From Phallusia mammillata (Eukaryota; Chordata; Ascidiacea; Phlebobranchia; Ascidiidae): a stretch of DNA of 64,000 nucleotides. The DNA is taken from NCBI GenBank assembly GCA_003260075.1, contig QLIY01000058.1, forward strand, positions 62,001 through 126,000. Reading direction: 5' to 3'. Under the pieces are notes generated by a model that was not told where the DNA came from, did no database searches, and worked only from the letters and a program-made list of their open reading frames with translations. Of this stretch, positions 41,301 through 59,316 are shown piece after piece (position 1 is the stretch's first letter; each line of letters opens with the position of its first letter). Position numbers and translations under genes: made by a program.

Positions 41301-43429
41301 TTTGTAAAACCTTAGAAAACAACAACTTTCCACGCGACGCCAGACTTTAAGAATCTAATATATATTCCTACAGTAACCCAATACAAAAAACTTTTTTAGC
41401 ACTATCATTCAATTAAAGCAAATAAATTTTCCAATATTTACACAAGGTTACTTGCAGTAATGTGGGGCATGGAAGCATACAGAGCACATTTTAATTATTA
41501 ACACCCCCCTTGAGACAGGCCCTGCACAACCACATTCACTTACGCCAACATTTCAATACATCATCACTTACATTGTAATGGAACACCACAGCACAACTTT
41601 CCACTGTTTTACAACATTAGTAACCACACATCACTTCCATAGAGGCCTTGCAAGCATTGTAATGACCCATTTTAGTAAGTCTTATTAGCTGACTTAACTA
41701 TTCAATGATTTTTTGGGATTGACAGTGCACAGCTGTTTAAATATAAATTACATCACTTCTTGGTACACAGTATAACACAAAAGCCAATCATTGCCACAAA
41801 ACACAACGATATTCTGCTGTTTATAATGTGTGCACTGGTTCACTCATTTATTTTGGCATTAGACATTTACTTCCCAAATAATCCTTCTTAAAACTATGTA
41901 ATATATAATCTGCTATACACAGGGTTGCCATCAACATTGCCTTTCAAAATAAGGACAAATCTTAGAAATAAGGACAGTATGGCAACCCAGGCTATGTAGC
42001 AATGCAGCAACACAAAATGTTTCACAACTTTTAAAGGTGCAAATTGGTCCTTCCTTGATTTTGCCATTGGACATTTATTTCATAAAAAAATCCCTTATAA
42101 AATATGTAATATATAATCTCCCTAATAACAATGCAACAAGAGAACATGTTTTACAACCACCGCAATAAACTACTAGCAAACATTGCAGTGTAAGTATTGG
42201 ATGCTCCCCATAAATCACAATACATTGTTTATGCCAACCTACCCTGACTGGCCATCTTTCCTTTTTGGTAGGATGATGAATTATGGCGACAAAATCTTCG
42301 ACAAAAACTTGTAAATAATCTTCAACAAAAATCCATTCTCGCTCCTGCCACGGCAACTGACACCACTCGATGCAAAGCTTAAATAAACAAAAACAGTTTG
42401 TTATAATGCTTACCAAAGCTACAGTGCCGAAGAAGTGCTTTATAAGGTGTAAACACACAACTATATGCAGAAAAGCATCAGTTTTCTTTCAAAATACAAA
42501 GTTTGTTGGAAGCATTTTTTGTTTTATTTCAATATCTTTTGAGGTATATAAGAAACTGTTTAGAAGTTTAATGGTGAAAATAACAGAAAATAACATGTAA
42601 CTGATGTGGCCCTTCATATCGCTAAACATGGCATGAGCATTTGCCGAAATGCCTGAACAACAAAGCGCGTCGCTTTTTGTATTTATTAGGGCGATTATTT
42701 TCATTATTAATCTTTTGAGGTGTTTTTATATGTTGTTGAGTTACTTCGAATTCATCAGAAGGTAAATGCAACTGATAGGCTTAAAAATCCACAGACAGCT
42801 GACAAACACAAAGCAACAAGTAATTAGAAGATTGTGGCCTGTAAGCCCTCAGGCTTGTTTTATTGCTGGGAGTTGTAAGAGACAGAACGTCTGGTAGCAG
42901 TGAAAATTTCACAAACATGAAAACGCCCAGCAACACCCAAGAGTGTTGTAAACAATATAGGCAGACTTTGCTGCTATGTTTAGTTTTATGAAAACCATAA
43001 CAAAACTTTAGTCAAACACACACACATCAGTTTCGTACATTTAAAACTAAAATTTAGTTTCAAATTAAGTTTTCGTATCAGTGGAAGTAATAGCTAAGTA
43101 CCAAATGTAACTATTTTTTGTCTAAATGTATTTTATGTGCCAGGAAAATTGTATACAAAATTTGTAGCCAAACTTGCTTTACTATAATAAAGTAAATGAC
43201 AACAGAGCAGTGAGTGCAAACGCATCTGGCCTAACTTTACCATCACATCTTTTGATGTCACATCATTTCCTGAAACGCATCGGATGACAGCTGATTTCCA
43301 CAATTTATTAATCCATTTTTCGCAAGCGTTCGACCCTTTATATTCTGTCGGTACAACGTTGGCTGCATTGTTTGGCAATAATATAATCCTTTTTCCCGTT
43401 AACTCAGTGCGTCGTTCTATTTTGTCCAT
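1882..43429 (-). CDS. JMJD1C: JMJD1C/KDM3-family histone H3K9 demethylase (3' end with JmjC domain off the left edge)
   Basis: Twenty-three coding exons on the complement, 5' to 3': 43241-43429, 42243-42377, 39937-40010, 39415-39454, 38940-39045, 37989-38110, 37244-37390, 36092-36182, 34714-35327 (placeholder gap inside), 11946-12028, 10831-11007, 9515-9661, 9118-9290, 8566-8932, 5440-8044, 5129-5230, 4751-4877, 4223-4470, 3827-3979, 3274-3382, 2721-2869, 2249-2327, 1882-1975. All have GT-AG borders and phases agree throughout; after removing the duplicated gap sequence they sum to 6,000 nt (2,000 codons). Recognised blocks: N-terminal KDM3 module ([30 protein letters not shown]), LKKAWMQR, then KCRECRS and [14 protein letters not shown], the C6-type zinc finger ([20 protein letters not shown], about residues 1815-1845), [17 protein letters not shown] and [10 protein letters not shown]. 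The length and GTRVHVYWP region resemble JMJD1C more than KDM3A/B. Two polyQ tracts (about 493-513 and 1075-1110), a Lys-rich nuclear segment and an LLGLL motif are seen. The family acts in the nucleus as Fe(II)/2-oxoglutarate H3K9me1/2 demethylases; the catalytic domain is not in this window. The start is the ATG at 43429, directly after an ATTCAG 3' splice consensus. Confidence 0.93.
2117..2132 (-). other. Partial duplicate of JMJD1C exon 22 at a contig end
   Basis: The exon end and its GTAAGC donor recur here, just before the placeholder 2133-2142. About 120 nt (from about 2012) repeat after the gap with a few substitutions. This is assembly overlap, not an extra exon. The same pattern gives partial copies of exon 21 (2571-2591), exon 20 (3152-3184) and exon 8 (36031-36057). 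Confidence 0.8.
5440..8044 (-). CDS. JMJD1C: Giant central exon (exon 15) of the JMJD1C-like gene
   Basis: This 2,605-nt exon encodes about 868 residues of low-complexity linker: Pro/Ser/Thr-rich stretches, a polyQ run from CAA/CAG codons (7048-7140 region), then [15 protein letters not shown] and a highly basic Lys block (5740-5860) likely to serve as a nuclear localisation signal, then a Ser-Lys-Lys-Tyr-LLGLL segment. It starts after TTGCAG at 8044 and ends before GTATGTTG at 5440. JMJD1C also has a very long central exon and the LKKAW motif, which supports the paralogue assignment. Confidence 0.9.
9774..10760. mobile_element. Foldback/long-TIR repeat element in an intron
   Basis: The left arm (from TAAGCTATTGCTGCAAGGC) and the reverse complement of the right arm (ATAAGCTGTTGCTGCCAGGC at 10741-10760) align for about 100 nt, including ATAATATCAAGTTT and TGTATTTTTATACCG. 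The interior (about 780 bp) has no coding capacity. A fragment of the same arm (CAAGTTTATAGAGCTCTTCT) recurs near 44549 and 44743, so this is a dispersed family. It sits in the intron between exons 11 and 12 of the JMJD1C-like gene. Confidence 0.6.
10831..11007 (-). CDS. JMJD1C: PolyQ exon (exon 11) of the JMJD1C-like gene
   Basis: Exon bounded by TTACAG and GTACGT. It opens Ala-Leu then about 21 Gln encoded by mixed CAG/CAA, followed by [18 protein letters not shown] and a Tyr/Leu-rich end ([11 protein letters not shown]). The mixed codons suggest a moderately stable tract. The reading frame is phase 0 on both sides, so a length change by whole codons or skipping the exon would keep the frame. 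Confidence 0.88.
12500..12720. promoter_or_regulatory. GC/CpG-rich island just upstream of exon 10: candidate internal promoter or enhancer
   Basis: A patch containing ACGCGCGGCC, CAACCCGGGGGAGGCCGG and other CpGs stands out against the AT-rich surroundings. It lies about 0.5-0.7 kb upstream (on the minus strand) of exon 10 at 12028, so it could drive a short isoform lacking the N-terminal module. No TATA box or transcription-start evidence is visible. Confidence 0.25.
15365..15559. mobile_element. hAT-type MITE (195 bp)
   Basis: Left end CAGTAGATCTCAAACTGTG and right end AGTTTGAGAACCACTG are imperfect inverted repeats. Flanking CTATACAT (15357-15364) and CTATACAC (15560-15567) match at 7 of 8 positions, consistent with an 8-bp hAT target-site duplication. 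No coding capacity. Confidence 0.75.
24031..24068. other. 38-nt G run: probable scaffold gap placeholder
   Basis: Uninterrupted G run. Unlike the 10-nt runs it has no obvious flanking duplication, as expected for a gap of estimated positive size. Reading frames through it (poly-Gly or poly-Pro) should be ignored. Confidence 0.75.
28342..28389. repeat. GT/GTGGGT-rich microsatellite
   Basis: Imperfect (GT)n with interspersed GGGT units inside intron 9 of the JMJD1C-like gene. Confidence 0.85.
32287..32364. other. 78-nt G run: probable scaffold gap placeholder
   Basis: Uninterrupted G run in intron 9, followed immediately by a TGACGTCA octamer at 32370. The distance between features on its two sides is unknown. 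A separate 9-nt G run at 32456-32464 is not flanked by duplications and may be native. Confidence 0.75.
34714..35327 (-). CDS. JMJD1C: Exon 9 of the JMJD1C-like gene, split by an assembly gap
   Basis: An acidic, Ser/Thr/Asn-rich exon beginning [13 protein letters not shown] and ending KPHDD before GTAAGT. Its 5' part is present twice: 35204-35327 and again up to 35193, separated by the 10-nt G placeholder 35194-35203. Merging the overlap gives 483 nt and keeps the phase (1 to 1) into exon 10 at 12028, supporting one real exon rather than a duplication. This is the last exon before the 22.7-kb intron. Confidence 0.85.
37504..37696. mobile_element. hAT-type MITE (193 bp)
   Basis: Left end CAGCGTTTCCCAACCTGTGG, right end AGGTTGGAAACCGCTG. 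Flanks CTTTAAAT (37496-37503) and CTCTAAAT (37697-37704) match at 7 of 8 positions. It sits in the intron between exons 6 and 7 of the JMJD1C-like gene. Internal sequence is non-coding. Confidence 0.8.
38651..38820. mobile_element. Short inverted-repeat element (MITE-like)
   Basis: Begins AACAAATTTGTCGTTCAACT and ends with the reverse complement of AACAAATTTGTCATTCAACT: about 30 nt of imperfect TIR. A second, one-armed relative spans about 39650-39800, with the same internal GAAAAAGCCC and GGACAAAACA flank, and a short match occurs at about 330-350. Target-site duplication not clear. Confidence 0.5.
41920..41990. mobile_element. 71-bp miniature hAT-type element
   Basis: Left end CAGGGTTGCCATC, right end ATGGCAACCCAG. 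Flanks GCTATACA (41912-41919) and GCTATGTA (41991-41998) match at 7 of 8 positions. Very small, no coding capacity; in the JMJD1C-like intron between exons 2 and 3. Confidence 0.6.
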
Positions 43430-45607
43430 CTGAATCTAAACCTATTTACATCTAACAAAATAATAAAATGATATTAGAAATACATGTTTGATGCAAAAAT
43501 GCACATCATTTGTACAAAAGATCACAAACTTTCCCAACATAACTTAAAGGTTTAAATTAAGTTTTGTACAAATTGAAACGAAGCAAAAGTATGTGAAGCA
43601 AAAATAAAAACAGGCAACAATTGCTTAAACCATTTCTCTACTTTTTTACACTTAAACAAAAACAAAACTGTAGGGAAAAAGATTGGGGGGGGGGTTCAAT
43701 CTGTACGCTGTTTTAAGTTGTCACAAGTATAACATGTGCAACAAAGTATGACATGTACAGTTCAAATATTGAGATGAAAGATTACAAGTCTTTGTTACTG
43801 AAATTGAATTTGTCTTATTGAAGCTGTTTTTCCCCTTCGGTACTAACTTTGAAAATATTTTACCCAACAAACATAATAATCAGTTATTTCTCCAGAAGAC
43901 AATAACATTTAAACACTCCCAGATATAAGGGGGGGGGGTAAGACTTTGTTACTGAAAATAAATTTGTCTTATTGAAGCACTATTTTTCCCCTTCTGCACT
44001 AACTTTGAACATATTTTACCCAACAAACATCACAACCAGTTATTTCTCCAGAAGACAATAACATTTAAACACTCCCAGATATAAGGGGGGGGGGTAGAAG
44101 TAAAAGTATGTGAAGCAAAAATAAAAACTGGCAACAATTGCTTAAACTATTTATCTACTTTTTTACACTTAAACAAAAACAAAACTGTAGGGAAAAAGAT
44201 TAAACAAAGTGTGTTCAGTTAAAGATATACAAGATTGTTATTATAAACAACACAAATATGGGATAAATTTCAATCTGTACTTCAATTTTTTTGTGTTTTT
44301 ATTGTGATGAAAGATTATAAGACTTTGTTACTGAAAATAAATTTGTCTTATTGAAGCACTATTTTTCCCCTTCTGCACTAACTTTGAACATATTTTACCC
44401 AACAAACATCACAACCAGTTATTTCTCCAGAAGACAATAACATTTAAACACTCCCAGATATAAACTTAATGTAATAAGGATACTATAACAATGTCAGTAG
44501 TAATATTGTTTCCTTACCAGCAAATGGTAAATAACTACTTAATAACAAGTTTATAGAGCTCTTCTGGCAAATGTATTTGTAAGCTATAAAGTACGACTTA
44601 ATAAGCTATAAAGTAGATAACAATTAAGTTATTTTGCTGGTTATCAACTTACCATTCATATACTTAACCAAAAAGTTACCAATGGCTCACTAACCATACG
44701 GGGGGGGGGCACCAGCAAATGGTAAATAACTACTTAATAACAAGTTTATAGAGCTTGTCTGGCAAATGTATTTGTAAGCTATAAAGTACTACTTAATAAG
44801 CTATAAAGTAGATAACAATTAAGTTGTTTTGCTGGTTATCAACTTATCATTCATATACTAAACCAAAAAGTTACCAATGCCTCACTATCCATACCAGAGG
44901 AACTAATTGATGTAGTGTACTGTTTGTTTGTAAATATAAAACCACTAAATTACTGAATATGGCATGAAAACTGGATATATTTACAAATGTTCTTCTTGCC
45001 CAAGGTTTAAACACTACATTGGCCACAACCTAAAAGCAAGTTGTTTTTCAATATAATCTGTAACATTAATCAGGTTTTTCAAACAAGCAGTAATCTTGTT
45101 TAGATATTAGCAACACTGCAGAAGTTGTTGCAGTACAAAACGTTCAAAAAAAAAACTTAATTTATTTAAAGAATGAATACACCAACACAACTTGGCATTT
45201 AAAAGTTTAGTTTCTAATTACTAGTTCAATTAATGACACTTAACATAATGTACCGAAATTTGTTACACTAAACAAGTAAAACAAAATAATACATTAAACT
45301 GTATATGTTCCTCCAAAAACAAACAAAACGTGCTAAACAACTGTCAAATGAATAATGCATTTCCATCGAGATTAAACAGTGCTTCAAGTTTGCCATTATT
45401 CCCAAAAACCGCAAACGAAAACCGCTGCGTTGCACGAACACGAACAAAATTCTGAAAGTCTGTCTTTGTGCAACTGCTCAAATTGGACTAATGCCAACTT
45501 GAGCTTTTGCTATGAGCTTATAAAAAGCTAAACTTAATACTAACTCAATTTGTTTTGTACCACATAAACATCGAGCAAAAATAAATAAAATTCAATTTGC
45601 CAAAAGT

Positions 45608-45788
45608 TCATAATGTTATACACATCGAGATAGTTTCTAATTGAAATCCGATCTTTAAACTACAGCGCAAACATTCCTGTTGTAAAATCAGCGAATAAAG
45701 AGCTCCACCACTGGCAATTATTGACAGAAACGAGCCGGCCCAACACGCGAGTAACCAACAGAATCCATCTTTTCTCCTCACGTACATA
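45608..45788 (-). other. Unassigned short hydrophobic reading frame
   Basis: An ATG-started frame of about 59 codons (MYVRRKDGFCWLLACWAGSF, then SIIASGGALYSLI). The KDGFCWLL start followed by a hydrophobic helix is loosely reminiscent of the first membrane segment of SLC16-type transporters. I see no splice donor or further exons, so function and reality are uncertain. It lies in the probable upstream region of the JMJD1C-like gene and could also be part of a 5' UTR exon. Confidence 0.15.
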
Positions 45789-46898
45789 TCCACTCTGCAG
45801 CAGCGTCTAGCGGGCGAACAAATACTTTTCTGTACAAAACATAATGCTGTTTAAAATGGCATGATTGACAAGACGCGAAAAAACAGGAAACTTTTTATTG
45901 GTTTCCGTTGCGTCAAAAGCTTGCCGGCCTATTCGGAAAAGCAATGTATGTTGTATTTCTATCAAGGCTCGGCGTGCTACGCCTGGTCAGTCAACTACAT
46001 GGAATCTTTGTTGCTATTTGAAAGGTTCATTTTGATTTTTGCTACTGAATGCTAGGTTGATACTTTGTAGTTTTGTTGTGGCTAAAAATGTAATGCAGAT
46101 TATTTTTATCAATTTTGACTTGTAACTCTGGAAAATATTTGTAAAGATTTCAACAAAATTCTGACATGGGAGATATTAAAACCAGATGCAATATTTATTA
46201 GATACTCAAACGCAAATAAAACAAACACACACACAGAAGCAATCATGGTTAAAAAAAGTCATAAAACGATGATAGACCAATAAACAAGTTCAATTATAAG
46301 CGCCACACAAAATTAAAATCAAATGTAACAAAAAATTGTATCATGTCGCAATGTCAGCTCCATCAGTCCAGAACCTTTGACAATTTCAGTTCTGTTCGTC
46401 ATTTATTGTCTGACATCTGAAATATAAAGTAGGCACATTTCAATACAGGCAATGAAACAGCTAACAAGTGGTTATTGAACATGCTGTTGGGCAAACTTTT
46501 TGACAATATATCATAGCTAACAGCAGCATTTGAAAGCCATGAAACATTTCCGAGCTAGCTGCGTAAATTTTGTTTCTTAAGAGTGAAATATTAAGCTTCA
46601 AGTCTTGATGACAAACGCTGGTGTGCGTGACAATGCTAGAGTCAGTTTAAAGTTATTTGTTACCAAAGAGCAGTTACATGCATTGCATTAAAGTTGCAAA
46701 TGATTTTTTTCAATATGTTTTGTGTTTTGTTTAGCCTACAAATGGTGTGCTACAACTTTACAATGTTATGAACATTTCATATTATTCAAGCTGATTCACT
46801 GATGGTTGGACTTGCCAAGCACCATTTAGAGAAATATATTGTGTTTTGTGAATTTTTTTTGAAGTAACAAAACCACTTCAAGGTAATATTTTCTCCAC

Positions 46899-47180
46899 AA
46901 CATAAACCACTGGCTGCAGACAGTGCACACTGTTTTGACCTATATGGTGTCATCAGTGCAGCAGTTGCTTGACCATTGTGAGTCAACTGGCTCTCTGGTT
47001 TATGCTCAGTTGTGGCATGGAGCAGAATAGGCGAGGCATGGGTTTTTACCCTGTTACTCCCAACAAACTGGAGTGCCGTGGAATGGCTACATTAGCCAAT
47101 ATGACCAATCACCAGCTGTACTGATGGGACCTTATGGGCCGAAACAGGGTGTACTGTCTGCAGCTTATCATTTATGCTTT
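46899..47180. repeat. Inverted pair of dispersed-repeat copies downstream of SELENOO
   Basis: The left arm (about 46901-46985, containing GCTGCAGACAGTGCACACTG) matches the reverse complement of the right arm (about 47091-47178, containing GCTGCAGACAGTACACCCTG) over roughly 80 nt at about 70 percent by eye. It lies in or just beyond the SELENOO 3' UTR and could form a long hairpin in the transcript. Confidence 0.55.
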
Positions 47181-47186
47181 ATGCTT

Positions 47187-47228
47187 TCACATAAACCACT
47201 GAGTTTGAACCACAGTGCAACATATCAT
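47187..47228 (-). promoter_or_regulatory. Tentative SECIS-like hairpin in the SELENOO 3' UTR
   Basis: About 100 nt past the stop codon the transcript strand reads AUGA, a 12-nt arm, an 11-nt loop containing AAA, a 12-nt partly complementary arm, then UGA. The inner five pairs (CACUG/CAGUG) are perfect and the middle is mismatched. The layout resembles a SECIS (AUGA ... AA ... GA), but the G.A/A.G quartet only forms with a one-nt bulge and the AA lies further from AUGA than usual. Low confidence; the true SECIS may be elsewhere. Confidence 0.25.
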
Positions 47229-47328
47229 TTGTGTGTTTTTTTAAACACCAACCCCACTTTATGATGTAAAGCTTTTTACAAGTTCATCACTACATACCAC
47301 TTGATATGTTTGGGGCTTCCAACCCCTT

Positions 47329-56476
<9,148 letters not shown>

Positions 56477-57032
56477 GAAACTTCCGTCAAAACTTTTTCT
56501 GCAGCAGAACGTCGTCACTATCGGGTAATCCCCAAACAGTTACGCACCGGTGCTTTTCATACTGGTCACTCAAGCGTTAAAGAAATAAAGTTAAATTATG
56601 TTCTTTTTAATCAAGTTAATTAAAGTTAAAAAATTACCGGCTTTTCTAAATTATGCAAAAGTATAAAAATACAAAACTTTTGAATTTAAATTGAGAAAGT
56701 TTAACAAAACCGAATGCCGCATGTAAGCAAGGTACAACACCAAATTTCCCAATCTAACATGTTTTTTATTCATCCATTTACAATGTATTAAACGTTTACC
56801 ATAAGTTTTACTCTTGTGTTGCTTTTAAATAATTGTTCATTTATGCAGTAATTAACTAAATTGTCTTTTTTATGCTTTTTGTAATCTTATTTTTTTATTT
56901 TACAAATGTTTCACGTTTTGCTGTTTTGCCTTAAATACAGTCTTTCGTTTTTTCTCTAAATACAAGCGCATTCTGATGATTAATCTGACATATGGTTCCT
57001 TTGATTTGGTGAGTAGAGTACTGAGTAGAAAA
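56477..57032. promoter_or_regulatory. Divergent promoter region between SELENOO and CBLL1
   Basis: The two start codons are 556 bp apart on opposite strands, with no recognised exon between them. The sequence is AT-rich. A bidirectional promoter is likely; no specific elements are claimed. Confidence 0.5.
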
Positions 57033-58456
57033 ATGGATCCTGCTGCAAACAAAAAGCGGCGATATCAGAAGAATAATCACAACGAAAATTACCACCCAAG
57101 ATACCGAAAACATTCAAGAGATTGGAATTGGAGATCGGACTCAGGTGCTTTGCTAAGAAACTACTTTTTTCATCCTTTTTGACACTGTTAAATGTACTTT
57201 CATTTACAATTATTGACAGCGTAAGTGTCCTCTTAATTAAGTAACACGCCACATAAACACACTACCTTCATTTAATTTTTTTAACATGTGGTAAACGGTT
57301 GTTATTGATATTTTCGTAACTAAATCATGTTCTACTGCTAATCACAAGTGATGGACTTTCACATAGTGTTGTTGTAACGTTGCTTGGCAATTTTGGGGTG
57401 CAATGGGAATATGGGATCTTTGTGTTTTCATTCTTCATCTAAAGTAACCTTAACTATGTGATGTACCTTGTCACCTATCAGGTGTTTTTACTCAGATAAC
57501 TTTCGTGATGGGAACCGATATCACAACACCAACCGACCACCAGGAGGCGGTAGTCATGAAGGTGGAAGGCAGCAATTCACTGATTCAAATCCATTTTCAT
57601 GTGATATACAGGTACTTAGGCAAGTGGTGGTAAATTTTGCATAACAGTTGTTTATCAATTTAACTTTAAGTATGGTATAATATTACTGTCTGTTGTCCTT
57701 CACATAAGGTATATTTAATATTACTTATGTTGTTTTTGTAGATTCATTTGATTGGAAGAAAGATGAAGGATCCAATGATTCATGTTTGTGAGACTTGTTC
57801 ACTGCCGATCAGAAGTTATGGAAGAATGGTAATTGATAATAACTTTGCTTTGTTCTGTGTTTTTACATGTACAAATCACTTTGTTGCTTGTTGCAGATTC
57901 CATGCAAACATGTGTTTTGTTTTTCGTGTGCAAAGAAAACTGACAACAATTGTCCAAGGTTGGTAATCACTAAACATAATATCAAAAATGTTAGTTTAAA
58001 CCTATATGATGTAGCTGCAACAAGTTTAGCCATTATCCACCAATTGTTCTCTTTACTGTTTTGTGCTCCATAATGTTTCAATACTGTGTAGCTATTTCTG
58101 GCTTGGTTTTTATACTCTTAGTTTTAGTGCTACTGCTATTATATTGCTATGTTTTCTTTCACTAAGCGAAACAAACTCAATGTACCATGTTTATTTAGTG
58201 GATTATGATGTAACAACATTATTGGAAATAGTAAAACATTTCCATTTATACATAAAACTTGCGTCTATGTTGATATTCATTTTTTTGCAGATGCAAAGAT
58301 AGTGTTCAGCGAATCGAGCAATGTCCATTGGGCAGCGTGTGGCTTTGTTCGGTGACAAATTCATGCAAACGAACTTATCTCTCTCAGCGGGATCTACAGG
58401 CACACATGGACCACAGACACAAACCAGTAAACCCCGTCGTTCCTCACCCACTTGTG

Positions 58457-58551
<95 letters not shown>

Positions 58552-58794
58552 GATTCCACGGGCTGACCCATTTATGATGGTCTCGGCTCCACCAAGCTCT
58601 GCAGCTCCTGTTGTTTCTATGCCTGTCTGTCTGCCGTCTACTGTGACAGAGTCAACTGCCAATCCGCGGCCAAGCAGTAACTTAATAACAATTCAGATAC
58701 AAGATAGCCAGGCAAACCCCCAGCCGGCAAACAGCTTTCCACCTCCCCCACCCCCGAGACGACCCCTTAATCAACCCCAACTTATACCCCCTCA
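57033..58794 (+). CDS. CBLL1: CBLL1/Hakai, RING E3 ubiquitin ligase of the m6A writer-associated complex (3' end missing)
   Basis: Exons 57033-57144, 57496-57611, 57742-57828, 57897-57958, then from 58291 onward; phases agree. The RING finger runs [16 protein letters not shown] / [14 protein letters not shown] / [16 protein letters not shown], followed by the atypical C2H2 of the HYB domain ([20 protein letters not shown], then AHMDHRH). After the G run 58458-58548 the frame resumes with the Hakai-like [11 protein letters not shown] motif and a Pro-rich tail, before being cut at placeholder 58795-58804; no stop codon is recovered. The start is the ATG at 57033 ([12 protein letters not shown]); an in-frame ATG at 56976 would add 19 residues, but GAGTAG just before AAAAATGG looks like a 3' splice site. 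Hakai acts with WTAP/VIRMA/ZC3H13 in m6A methylation and can ubiquitinate phosphotyrosine targets. Convergent with PPIL1. Confidence 0.93.
58458..58548. other. 91-nt G run: probable scaffold gap placeholder inside CBLL1
   Basis: It sits within the last recognised CBLL1 exon region. The frame across it is kept only by chance, so the poly-Gly translation is not a real protein feature. An unknown amount of coding sequence, or an intron, is missing. Confidence 0.85.
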
Positions 58795-58804
58795 GGGGGG
58801 GGGG

Positions 58805-59316
58805 AGTGCGAACAGTGAAATAAAACTTGCTTGCTAACCATTTTGAGACCCACTCTTTAAATGTTTTGTTTGTATTGCTAAAGTAGAAATATTTTTTGAC
58901 AAAAATGCTCATAATAAACCAGCAACGGGGGGGGGGTGTGCAAATGGGAAAAATAGAACTTGCTTGCTGGCCTTTGAGAACCACTCATTAAATGTTGTGT
59001 TTGTATTGATAAAGTAGAAATATTTTTTGACAAAAATGCTCATAATAAACCAGCAACTACTTTGTTACGCAATAACTACAGGTTTCAATGATTGTGTTCA
59101 TTTAATAAAACAGCAACTGGCAACTTGCAGTTGATTGACTTGACTGAAACCAGTGTAATAGAGGTAAACATTGGACAGCACTGTTAGACATTCAAAAGCT
59201 CCTTTCTGTTCTTCATATTTGAGAAGCATTTCAAAATGTGCATTCAAGACAACGTGAGTAGTATCCAGTGCATTCAATCTTAACTTGTTTTCCACATGAA
59301 AACATTGTGCATTACA
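58805..59316. other. Non-coding stretch between CBLL1 and PPIL1 with a duplicated contig end
   Basis: The 58805-58926 sequence repeats at 58937-59056 with substitutions, across placeholder 58927-58936. No exon recognised. It should contain the 3' UTRs of both convergent genes. Confidence 0.6.

Larger units (their letters stand above)
16353..44709. other. Short G placeholders, middle cluster
   Basis: Runs at 16353-16363, 30084-30093, 35194-35203, 36058-36067, 40389-40398, 41049-41058, 43685-43694, 43929-43938, 44085-44094 and 44700-44709. Flanks repeat across each one, for example 29998-30083 versus 30094-30170 and 44515-44699 versus 44712-44897. Confidence 0.85.
43430..47328. other. Intergenic region between the JMJD1C-like gene and SELENOO
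   Basis: This holds the 5' flank of the JMJD1C-like gene and the 3' flank of SELENOO. Between 43.58 and 44.9 kb, contig copies are interleaved: the 43579-43684 block recurs at 44097-44200, and a 43760-43928 block recurs at 43939-44084 and 44300-44463, with placeholders at 43685, 43929, 44085 and 44700. At 45.6-46.05 kb there are two short unassigned reading frames back to back. At 46.9-47.2 kb there is an inverted-repeat pair. No confident gene. Confidence 0.6.

Noticed and set aside
43695..44470. A local tandem-repeat array
   Set aside because: Order and boundaries show redundant allelic contigs rather than an array.
47100..47180. The ATGATAAGCTGCAGACAG hairpin as the SELENOO SECIS
   Set aside because: It belongs to a dispersed repeat also present inverted at 46.9 kb, and lacks the AA loop and 3' GA partner at suitable spacing.
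58458..58548. Long poly-Gly (plus) or poly-Pro (minus) proteins, as also at 24031, 32287, 47713 and 51663
   Set aside because: These frames exist only because placeholder G runs translate to Gly or Pro; there is no codon variation and no homology.
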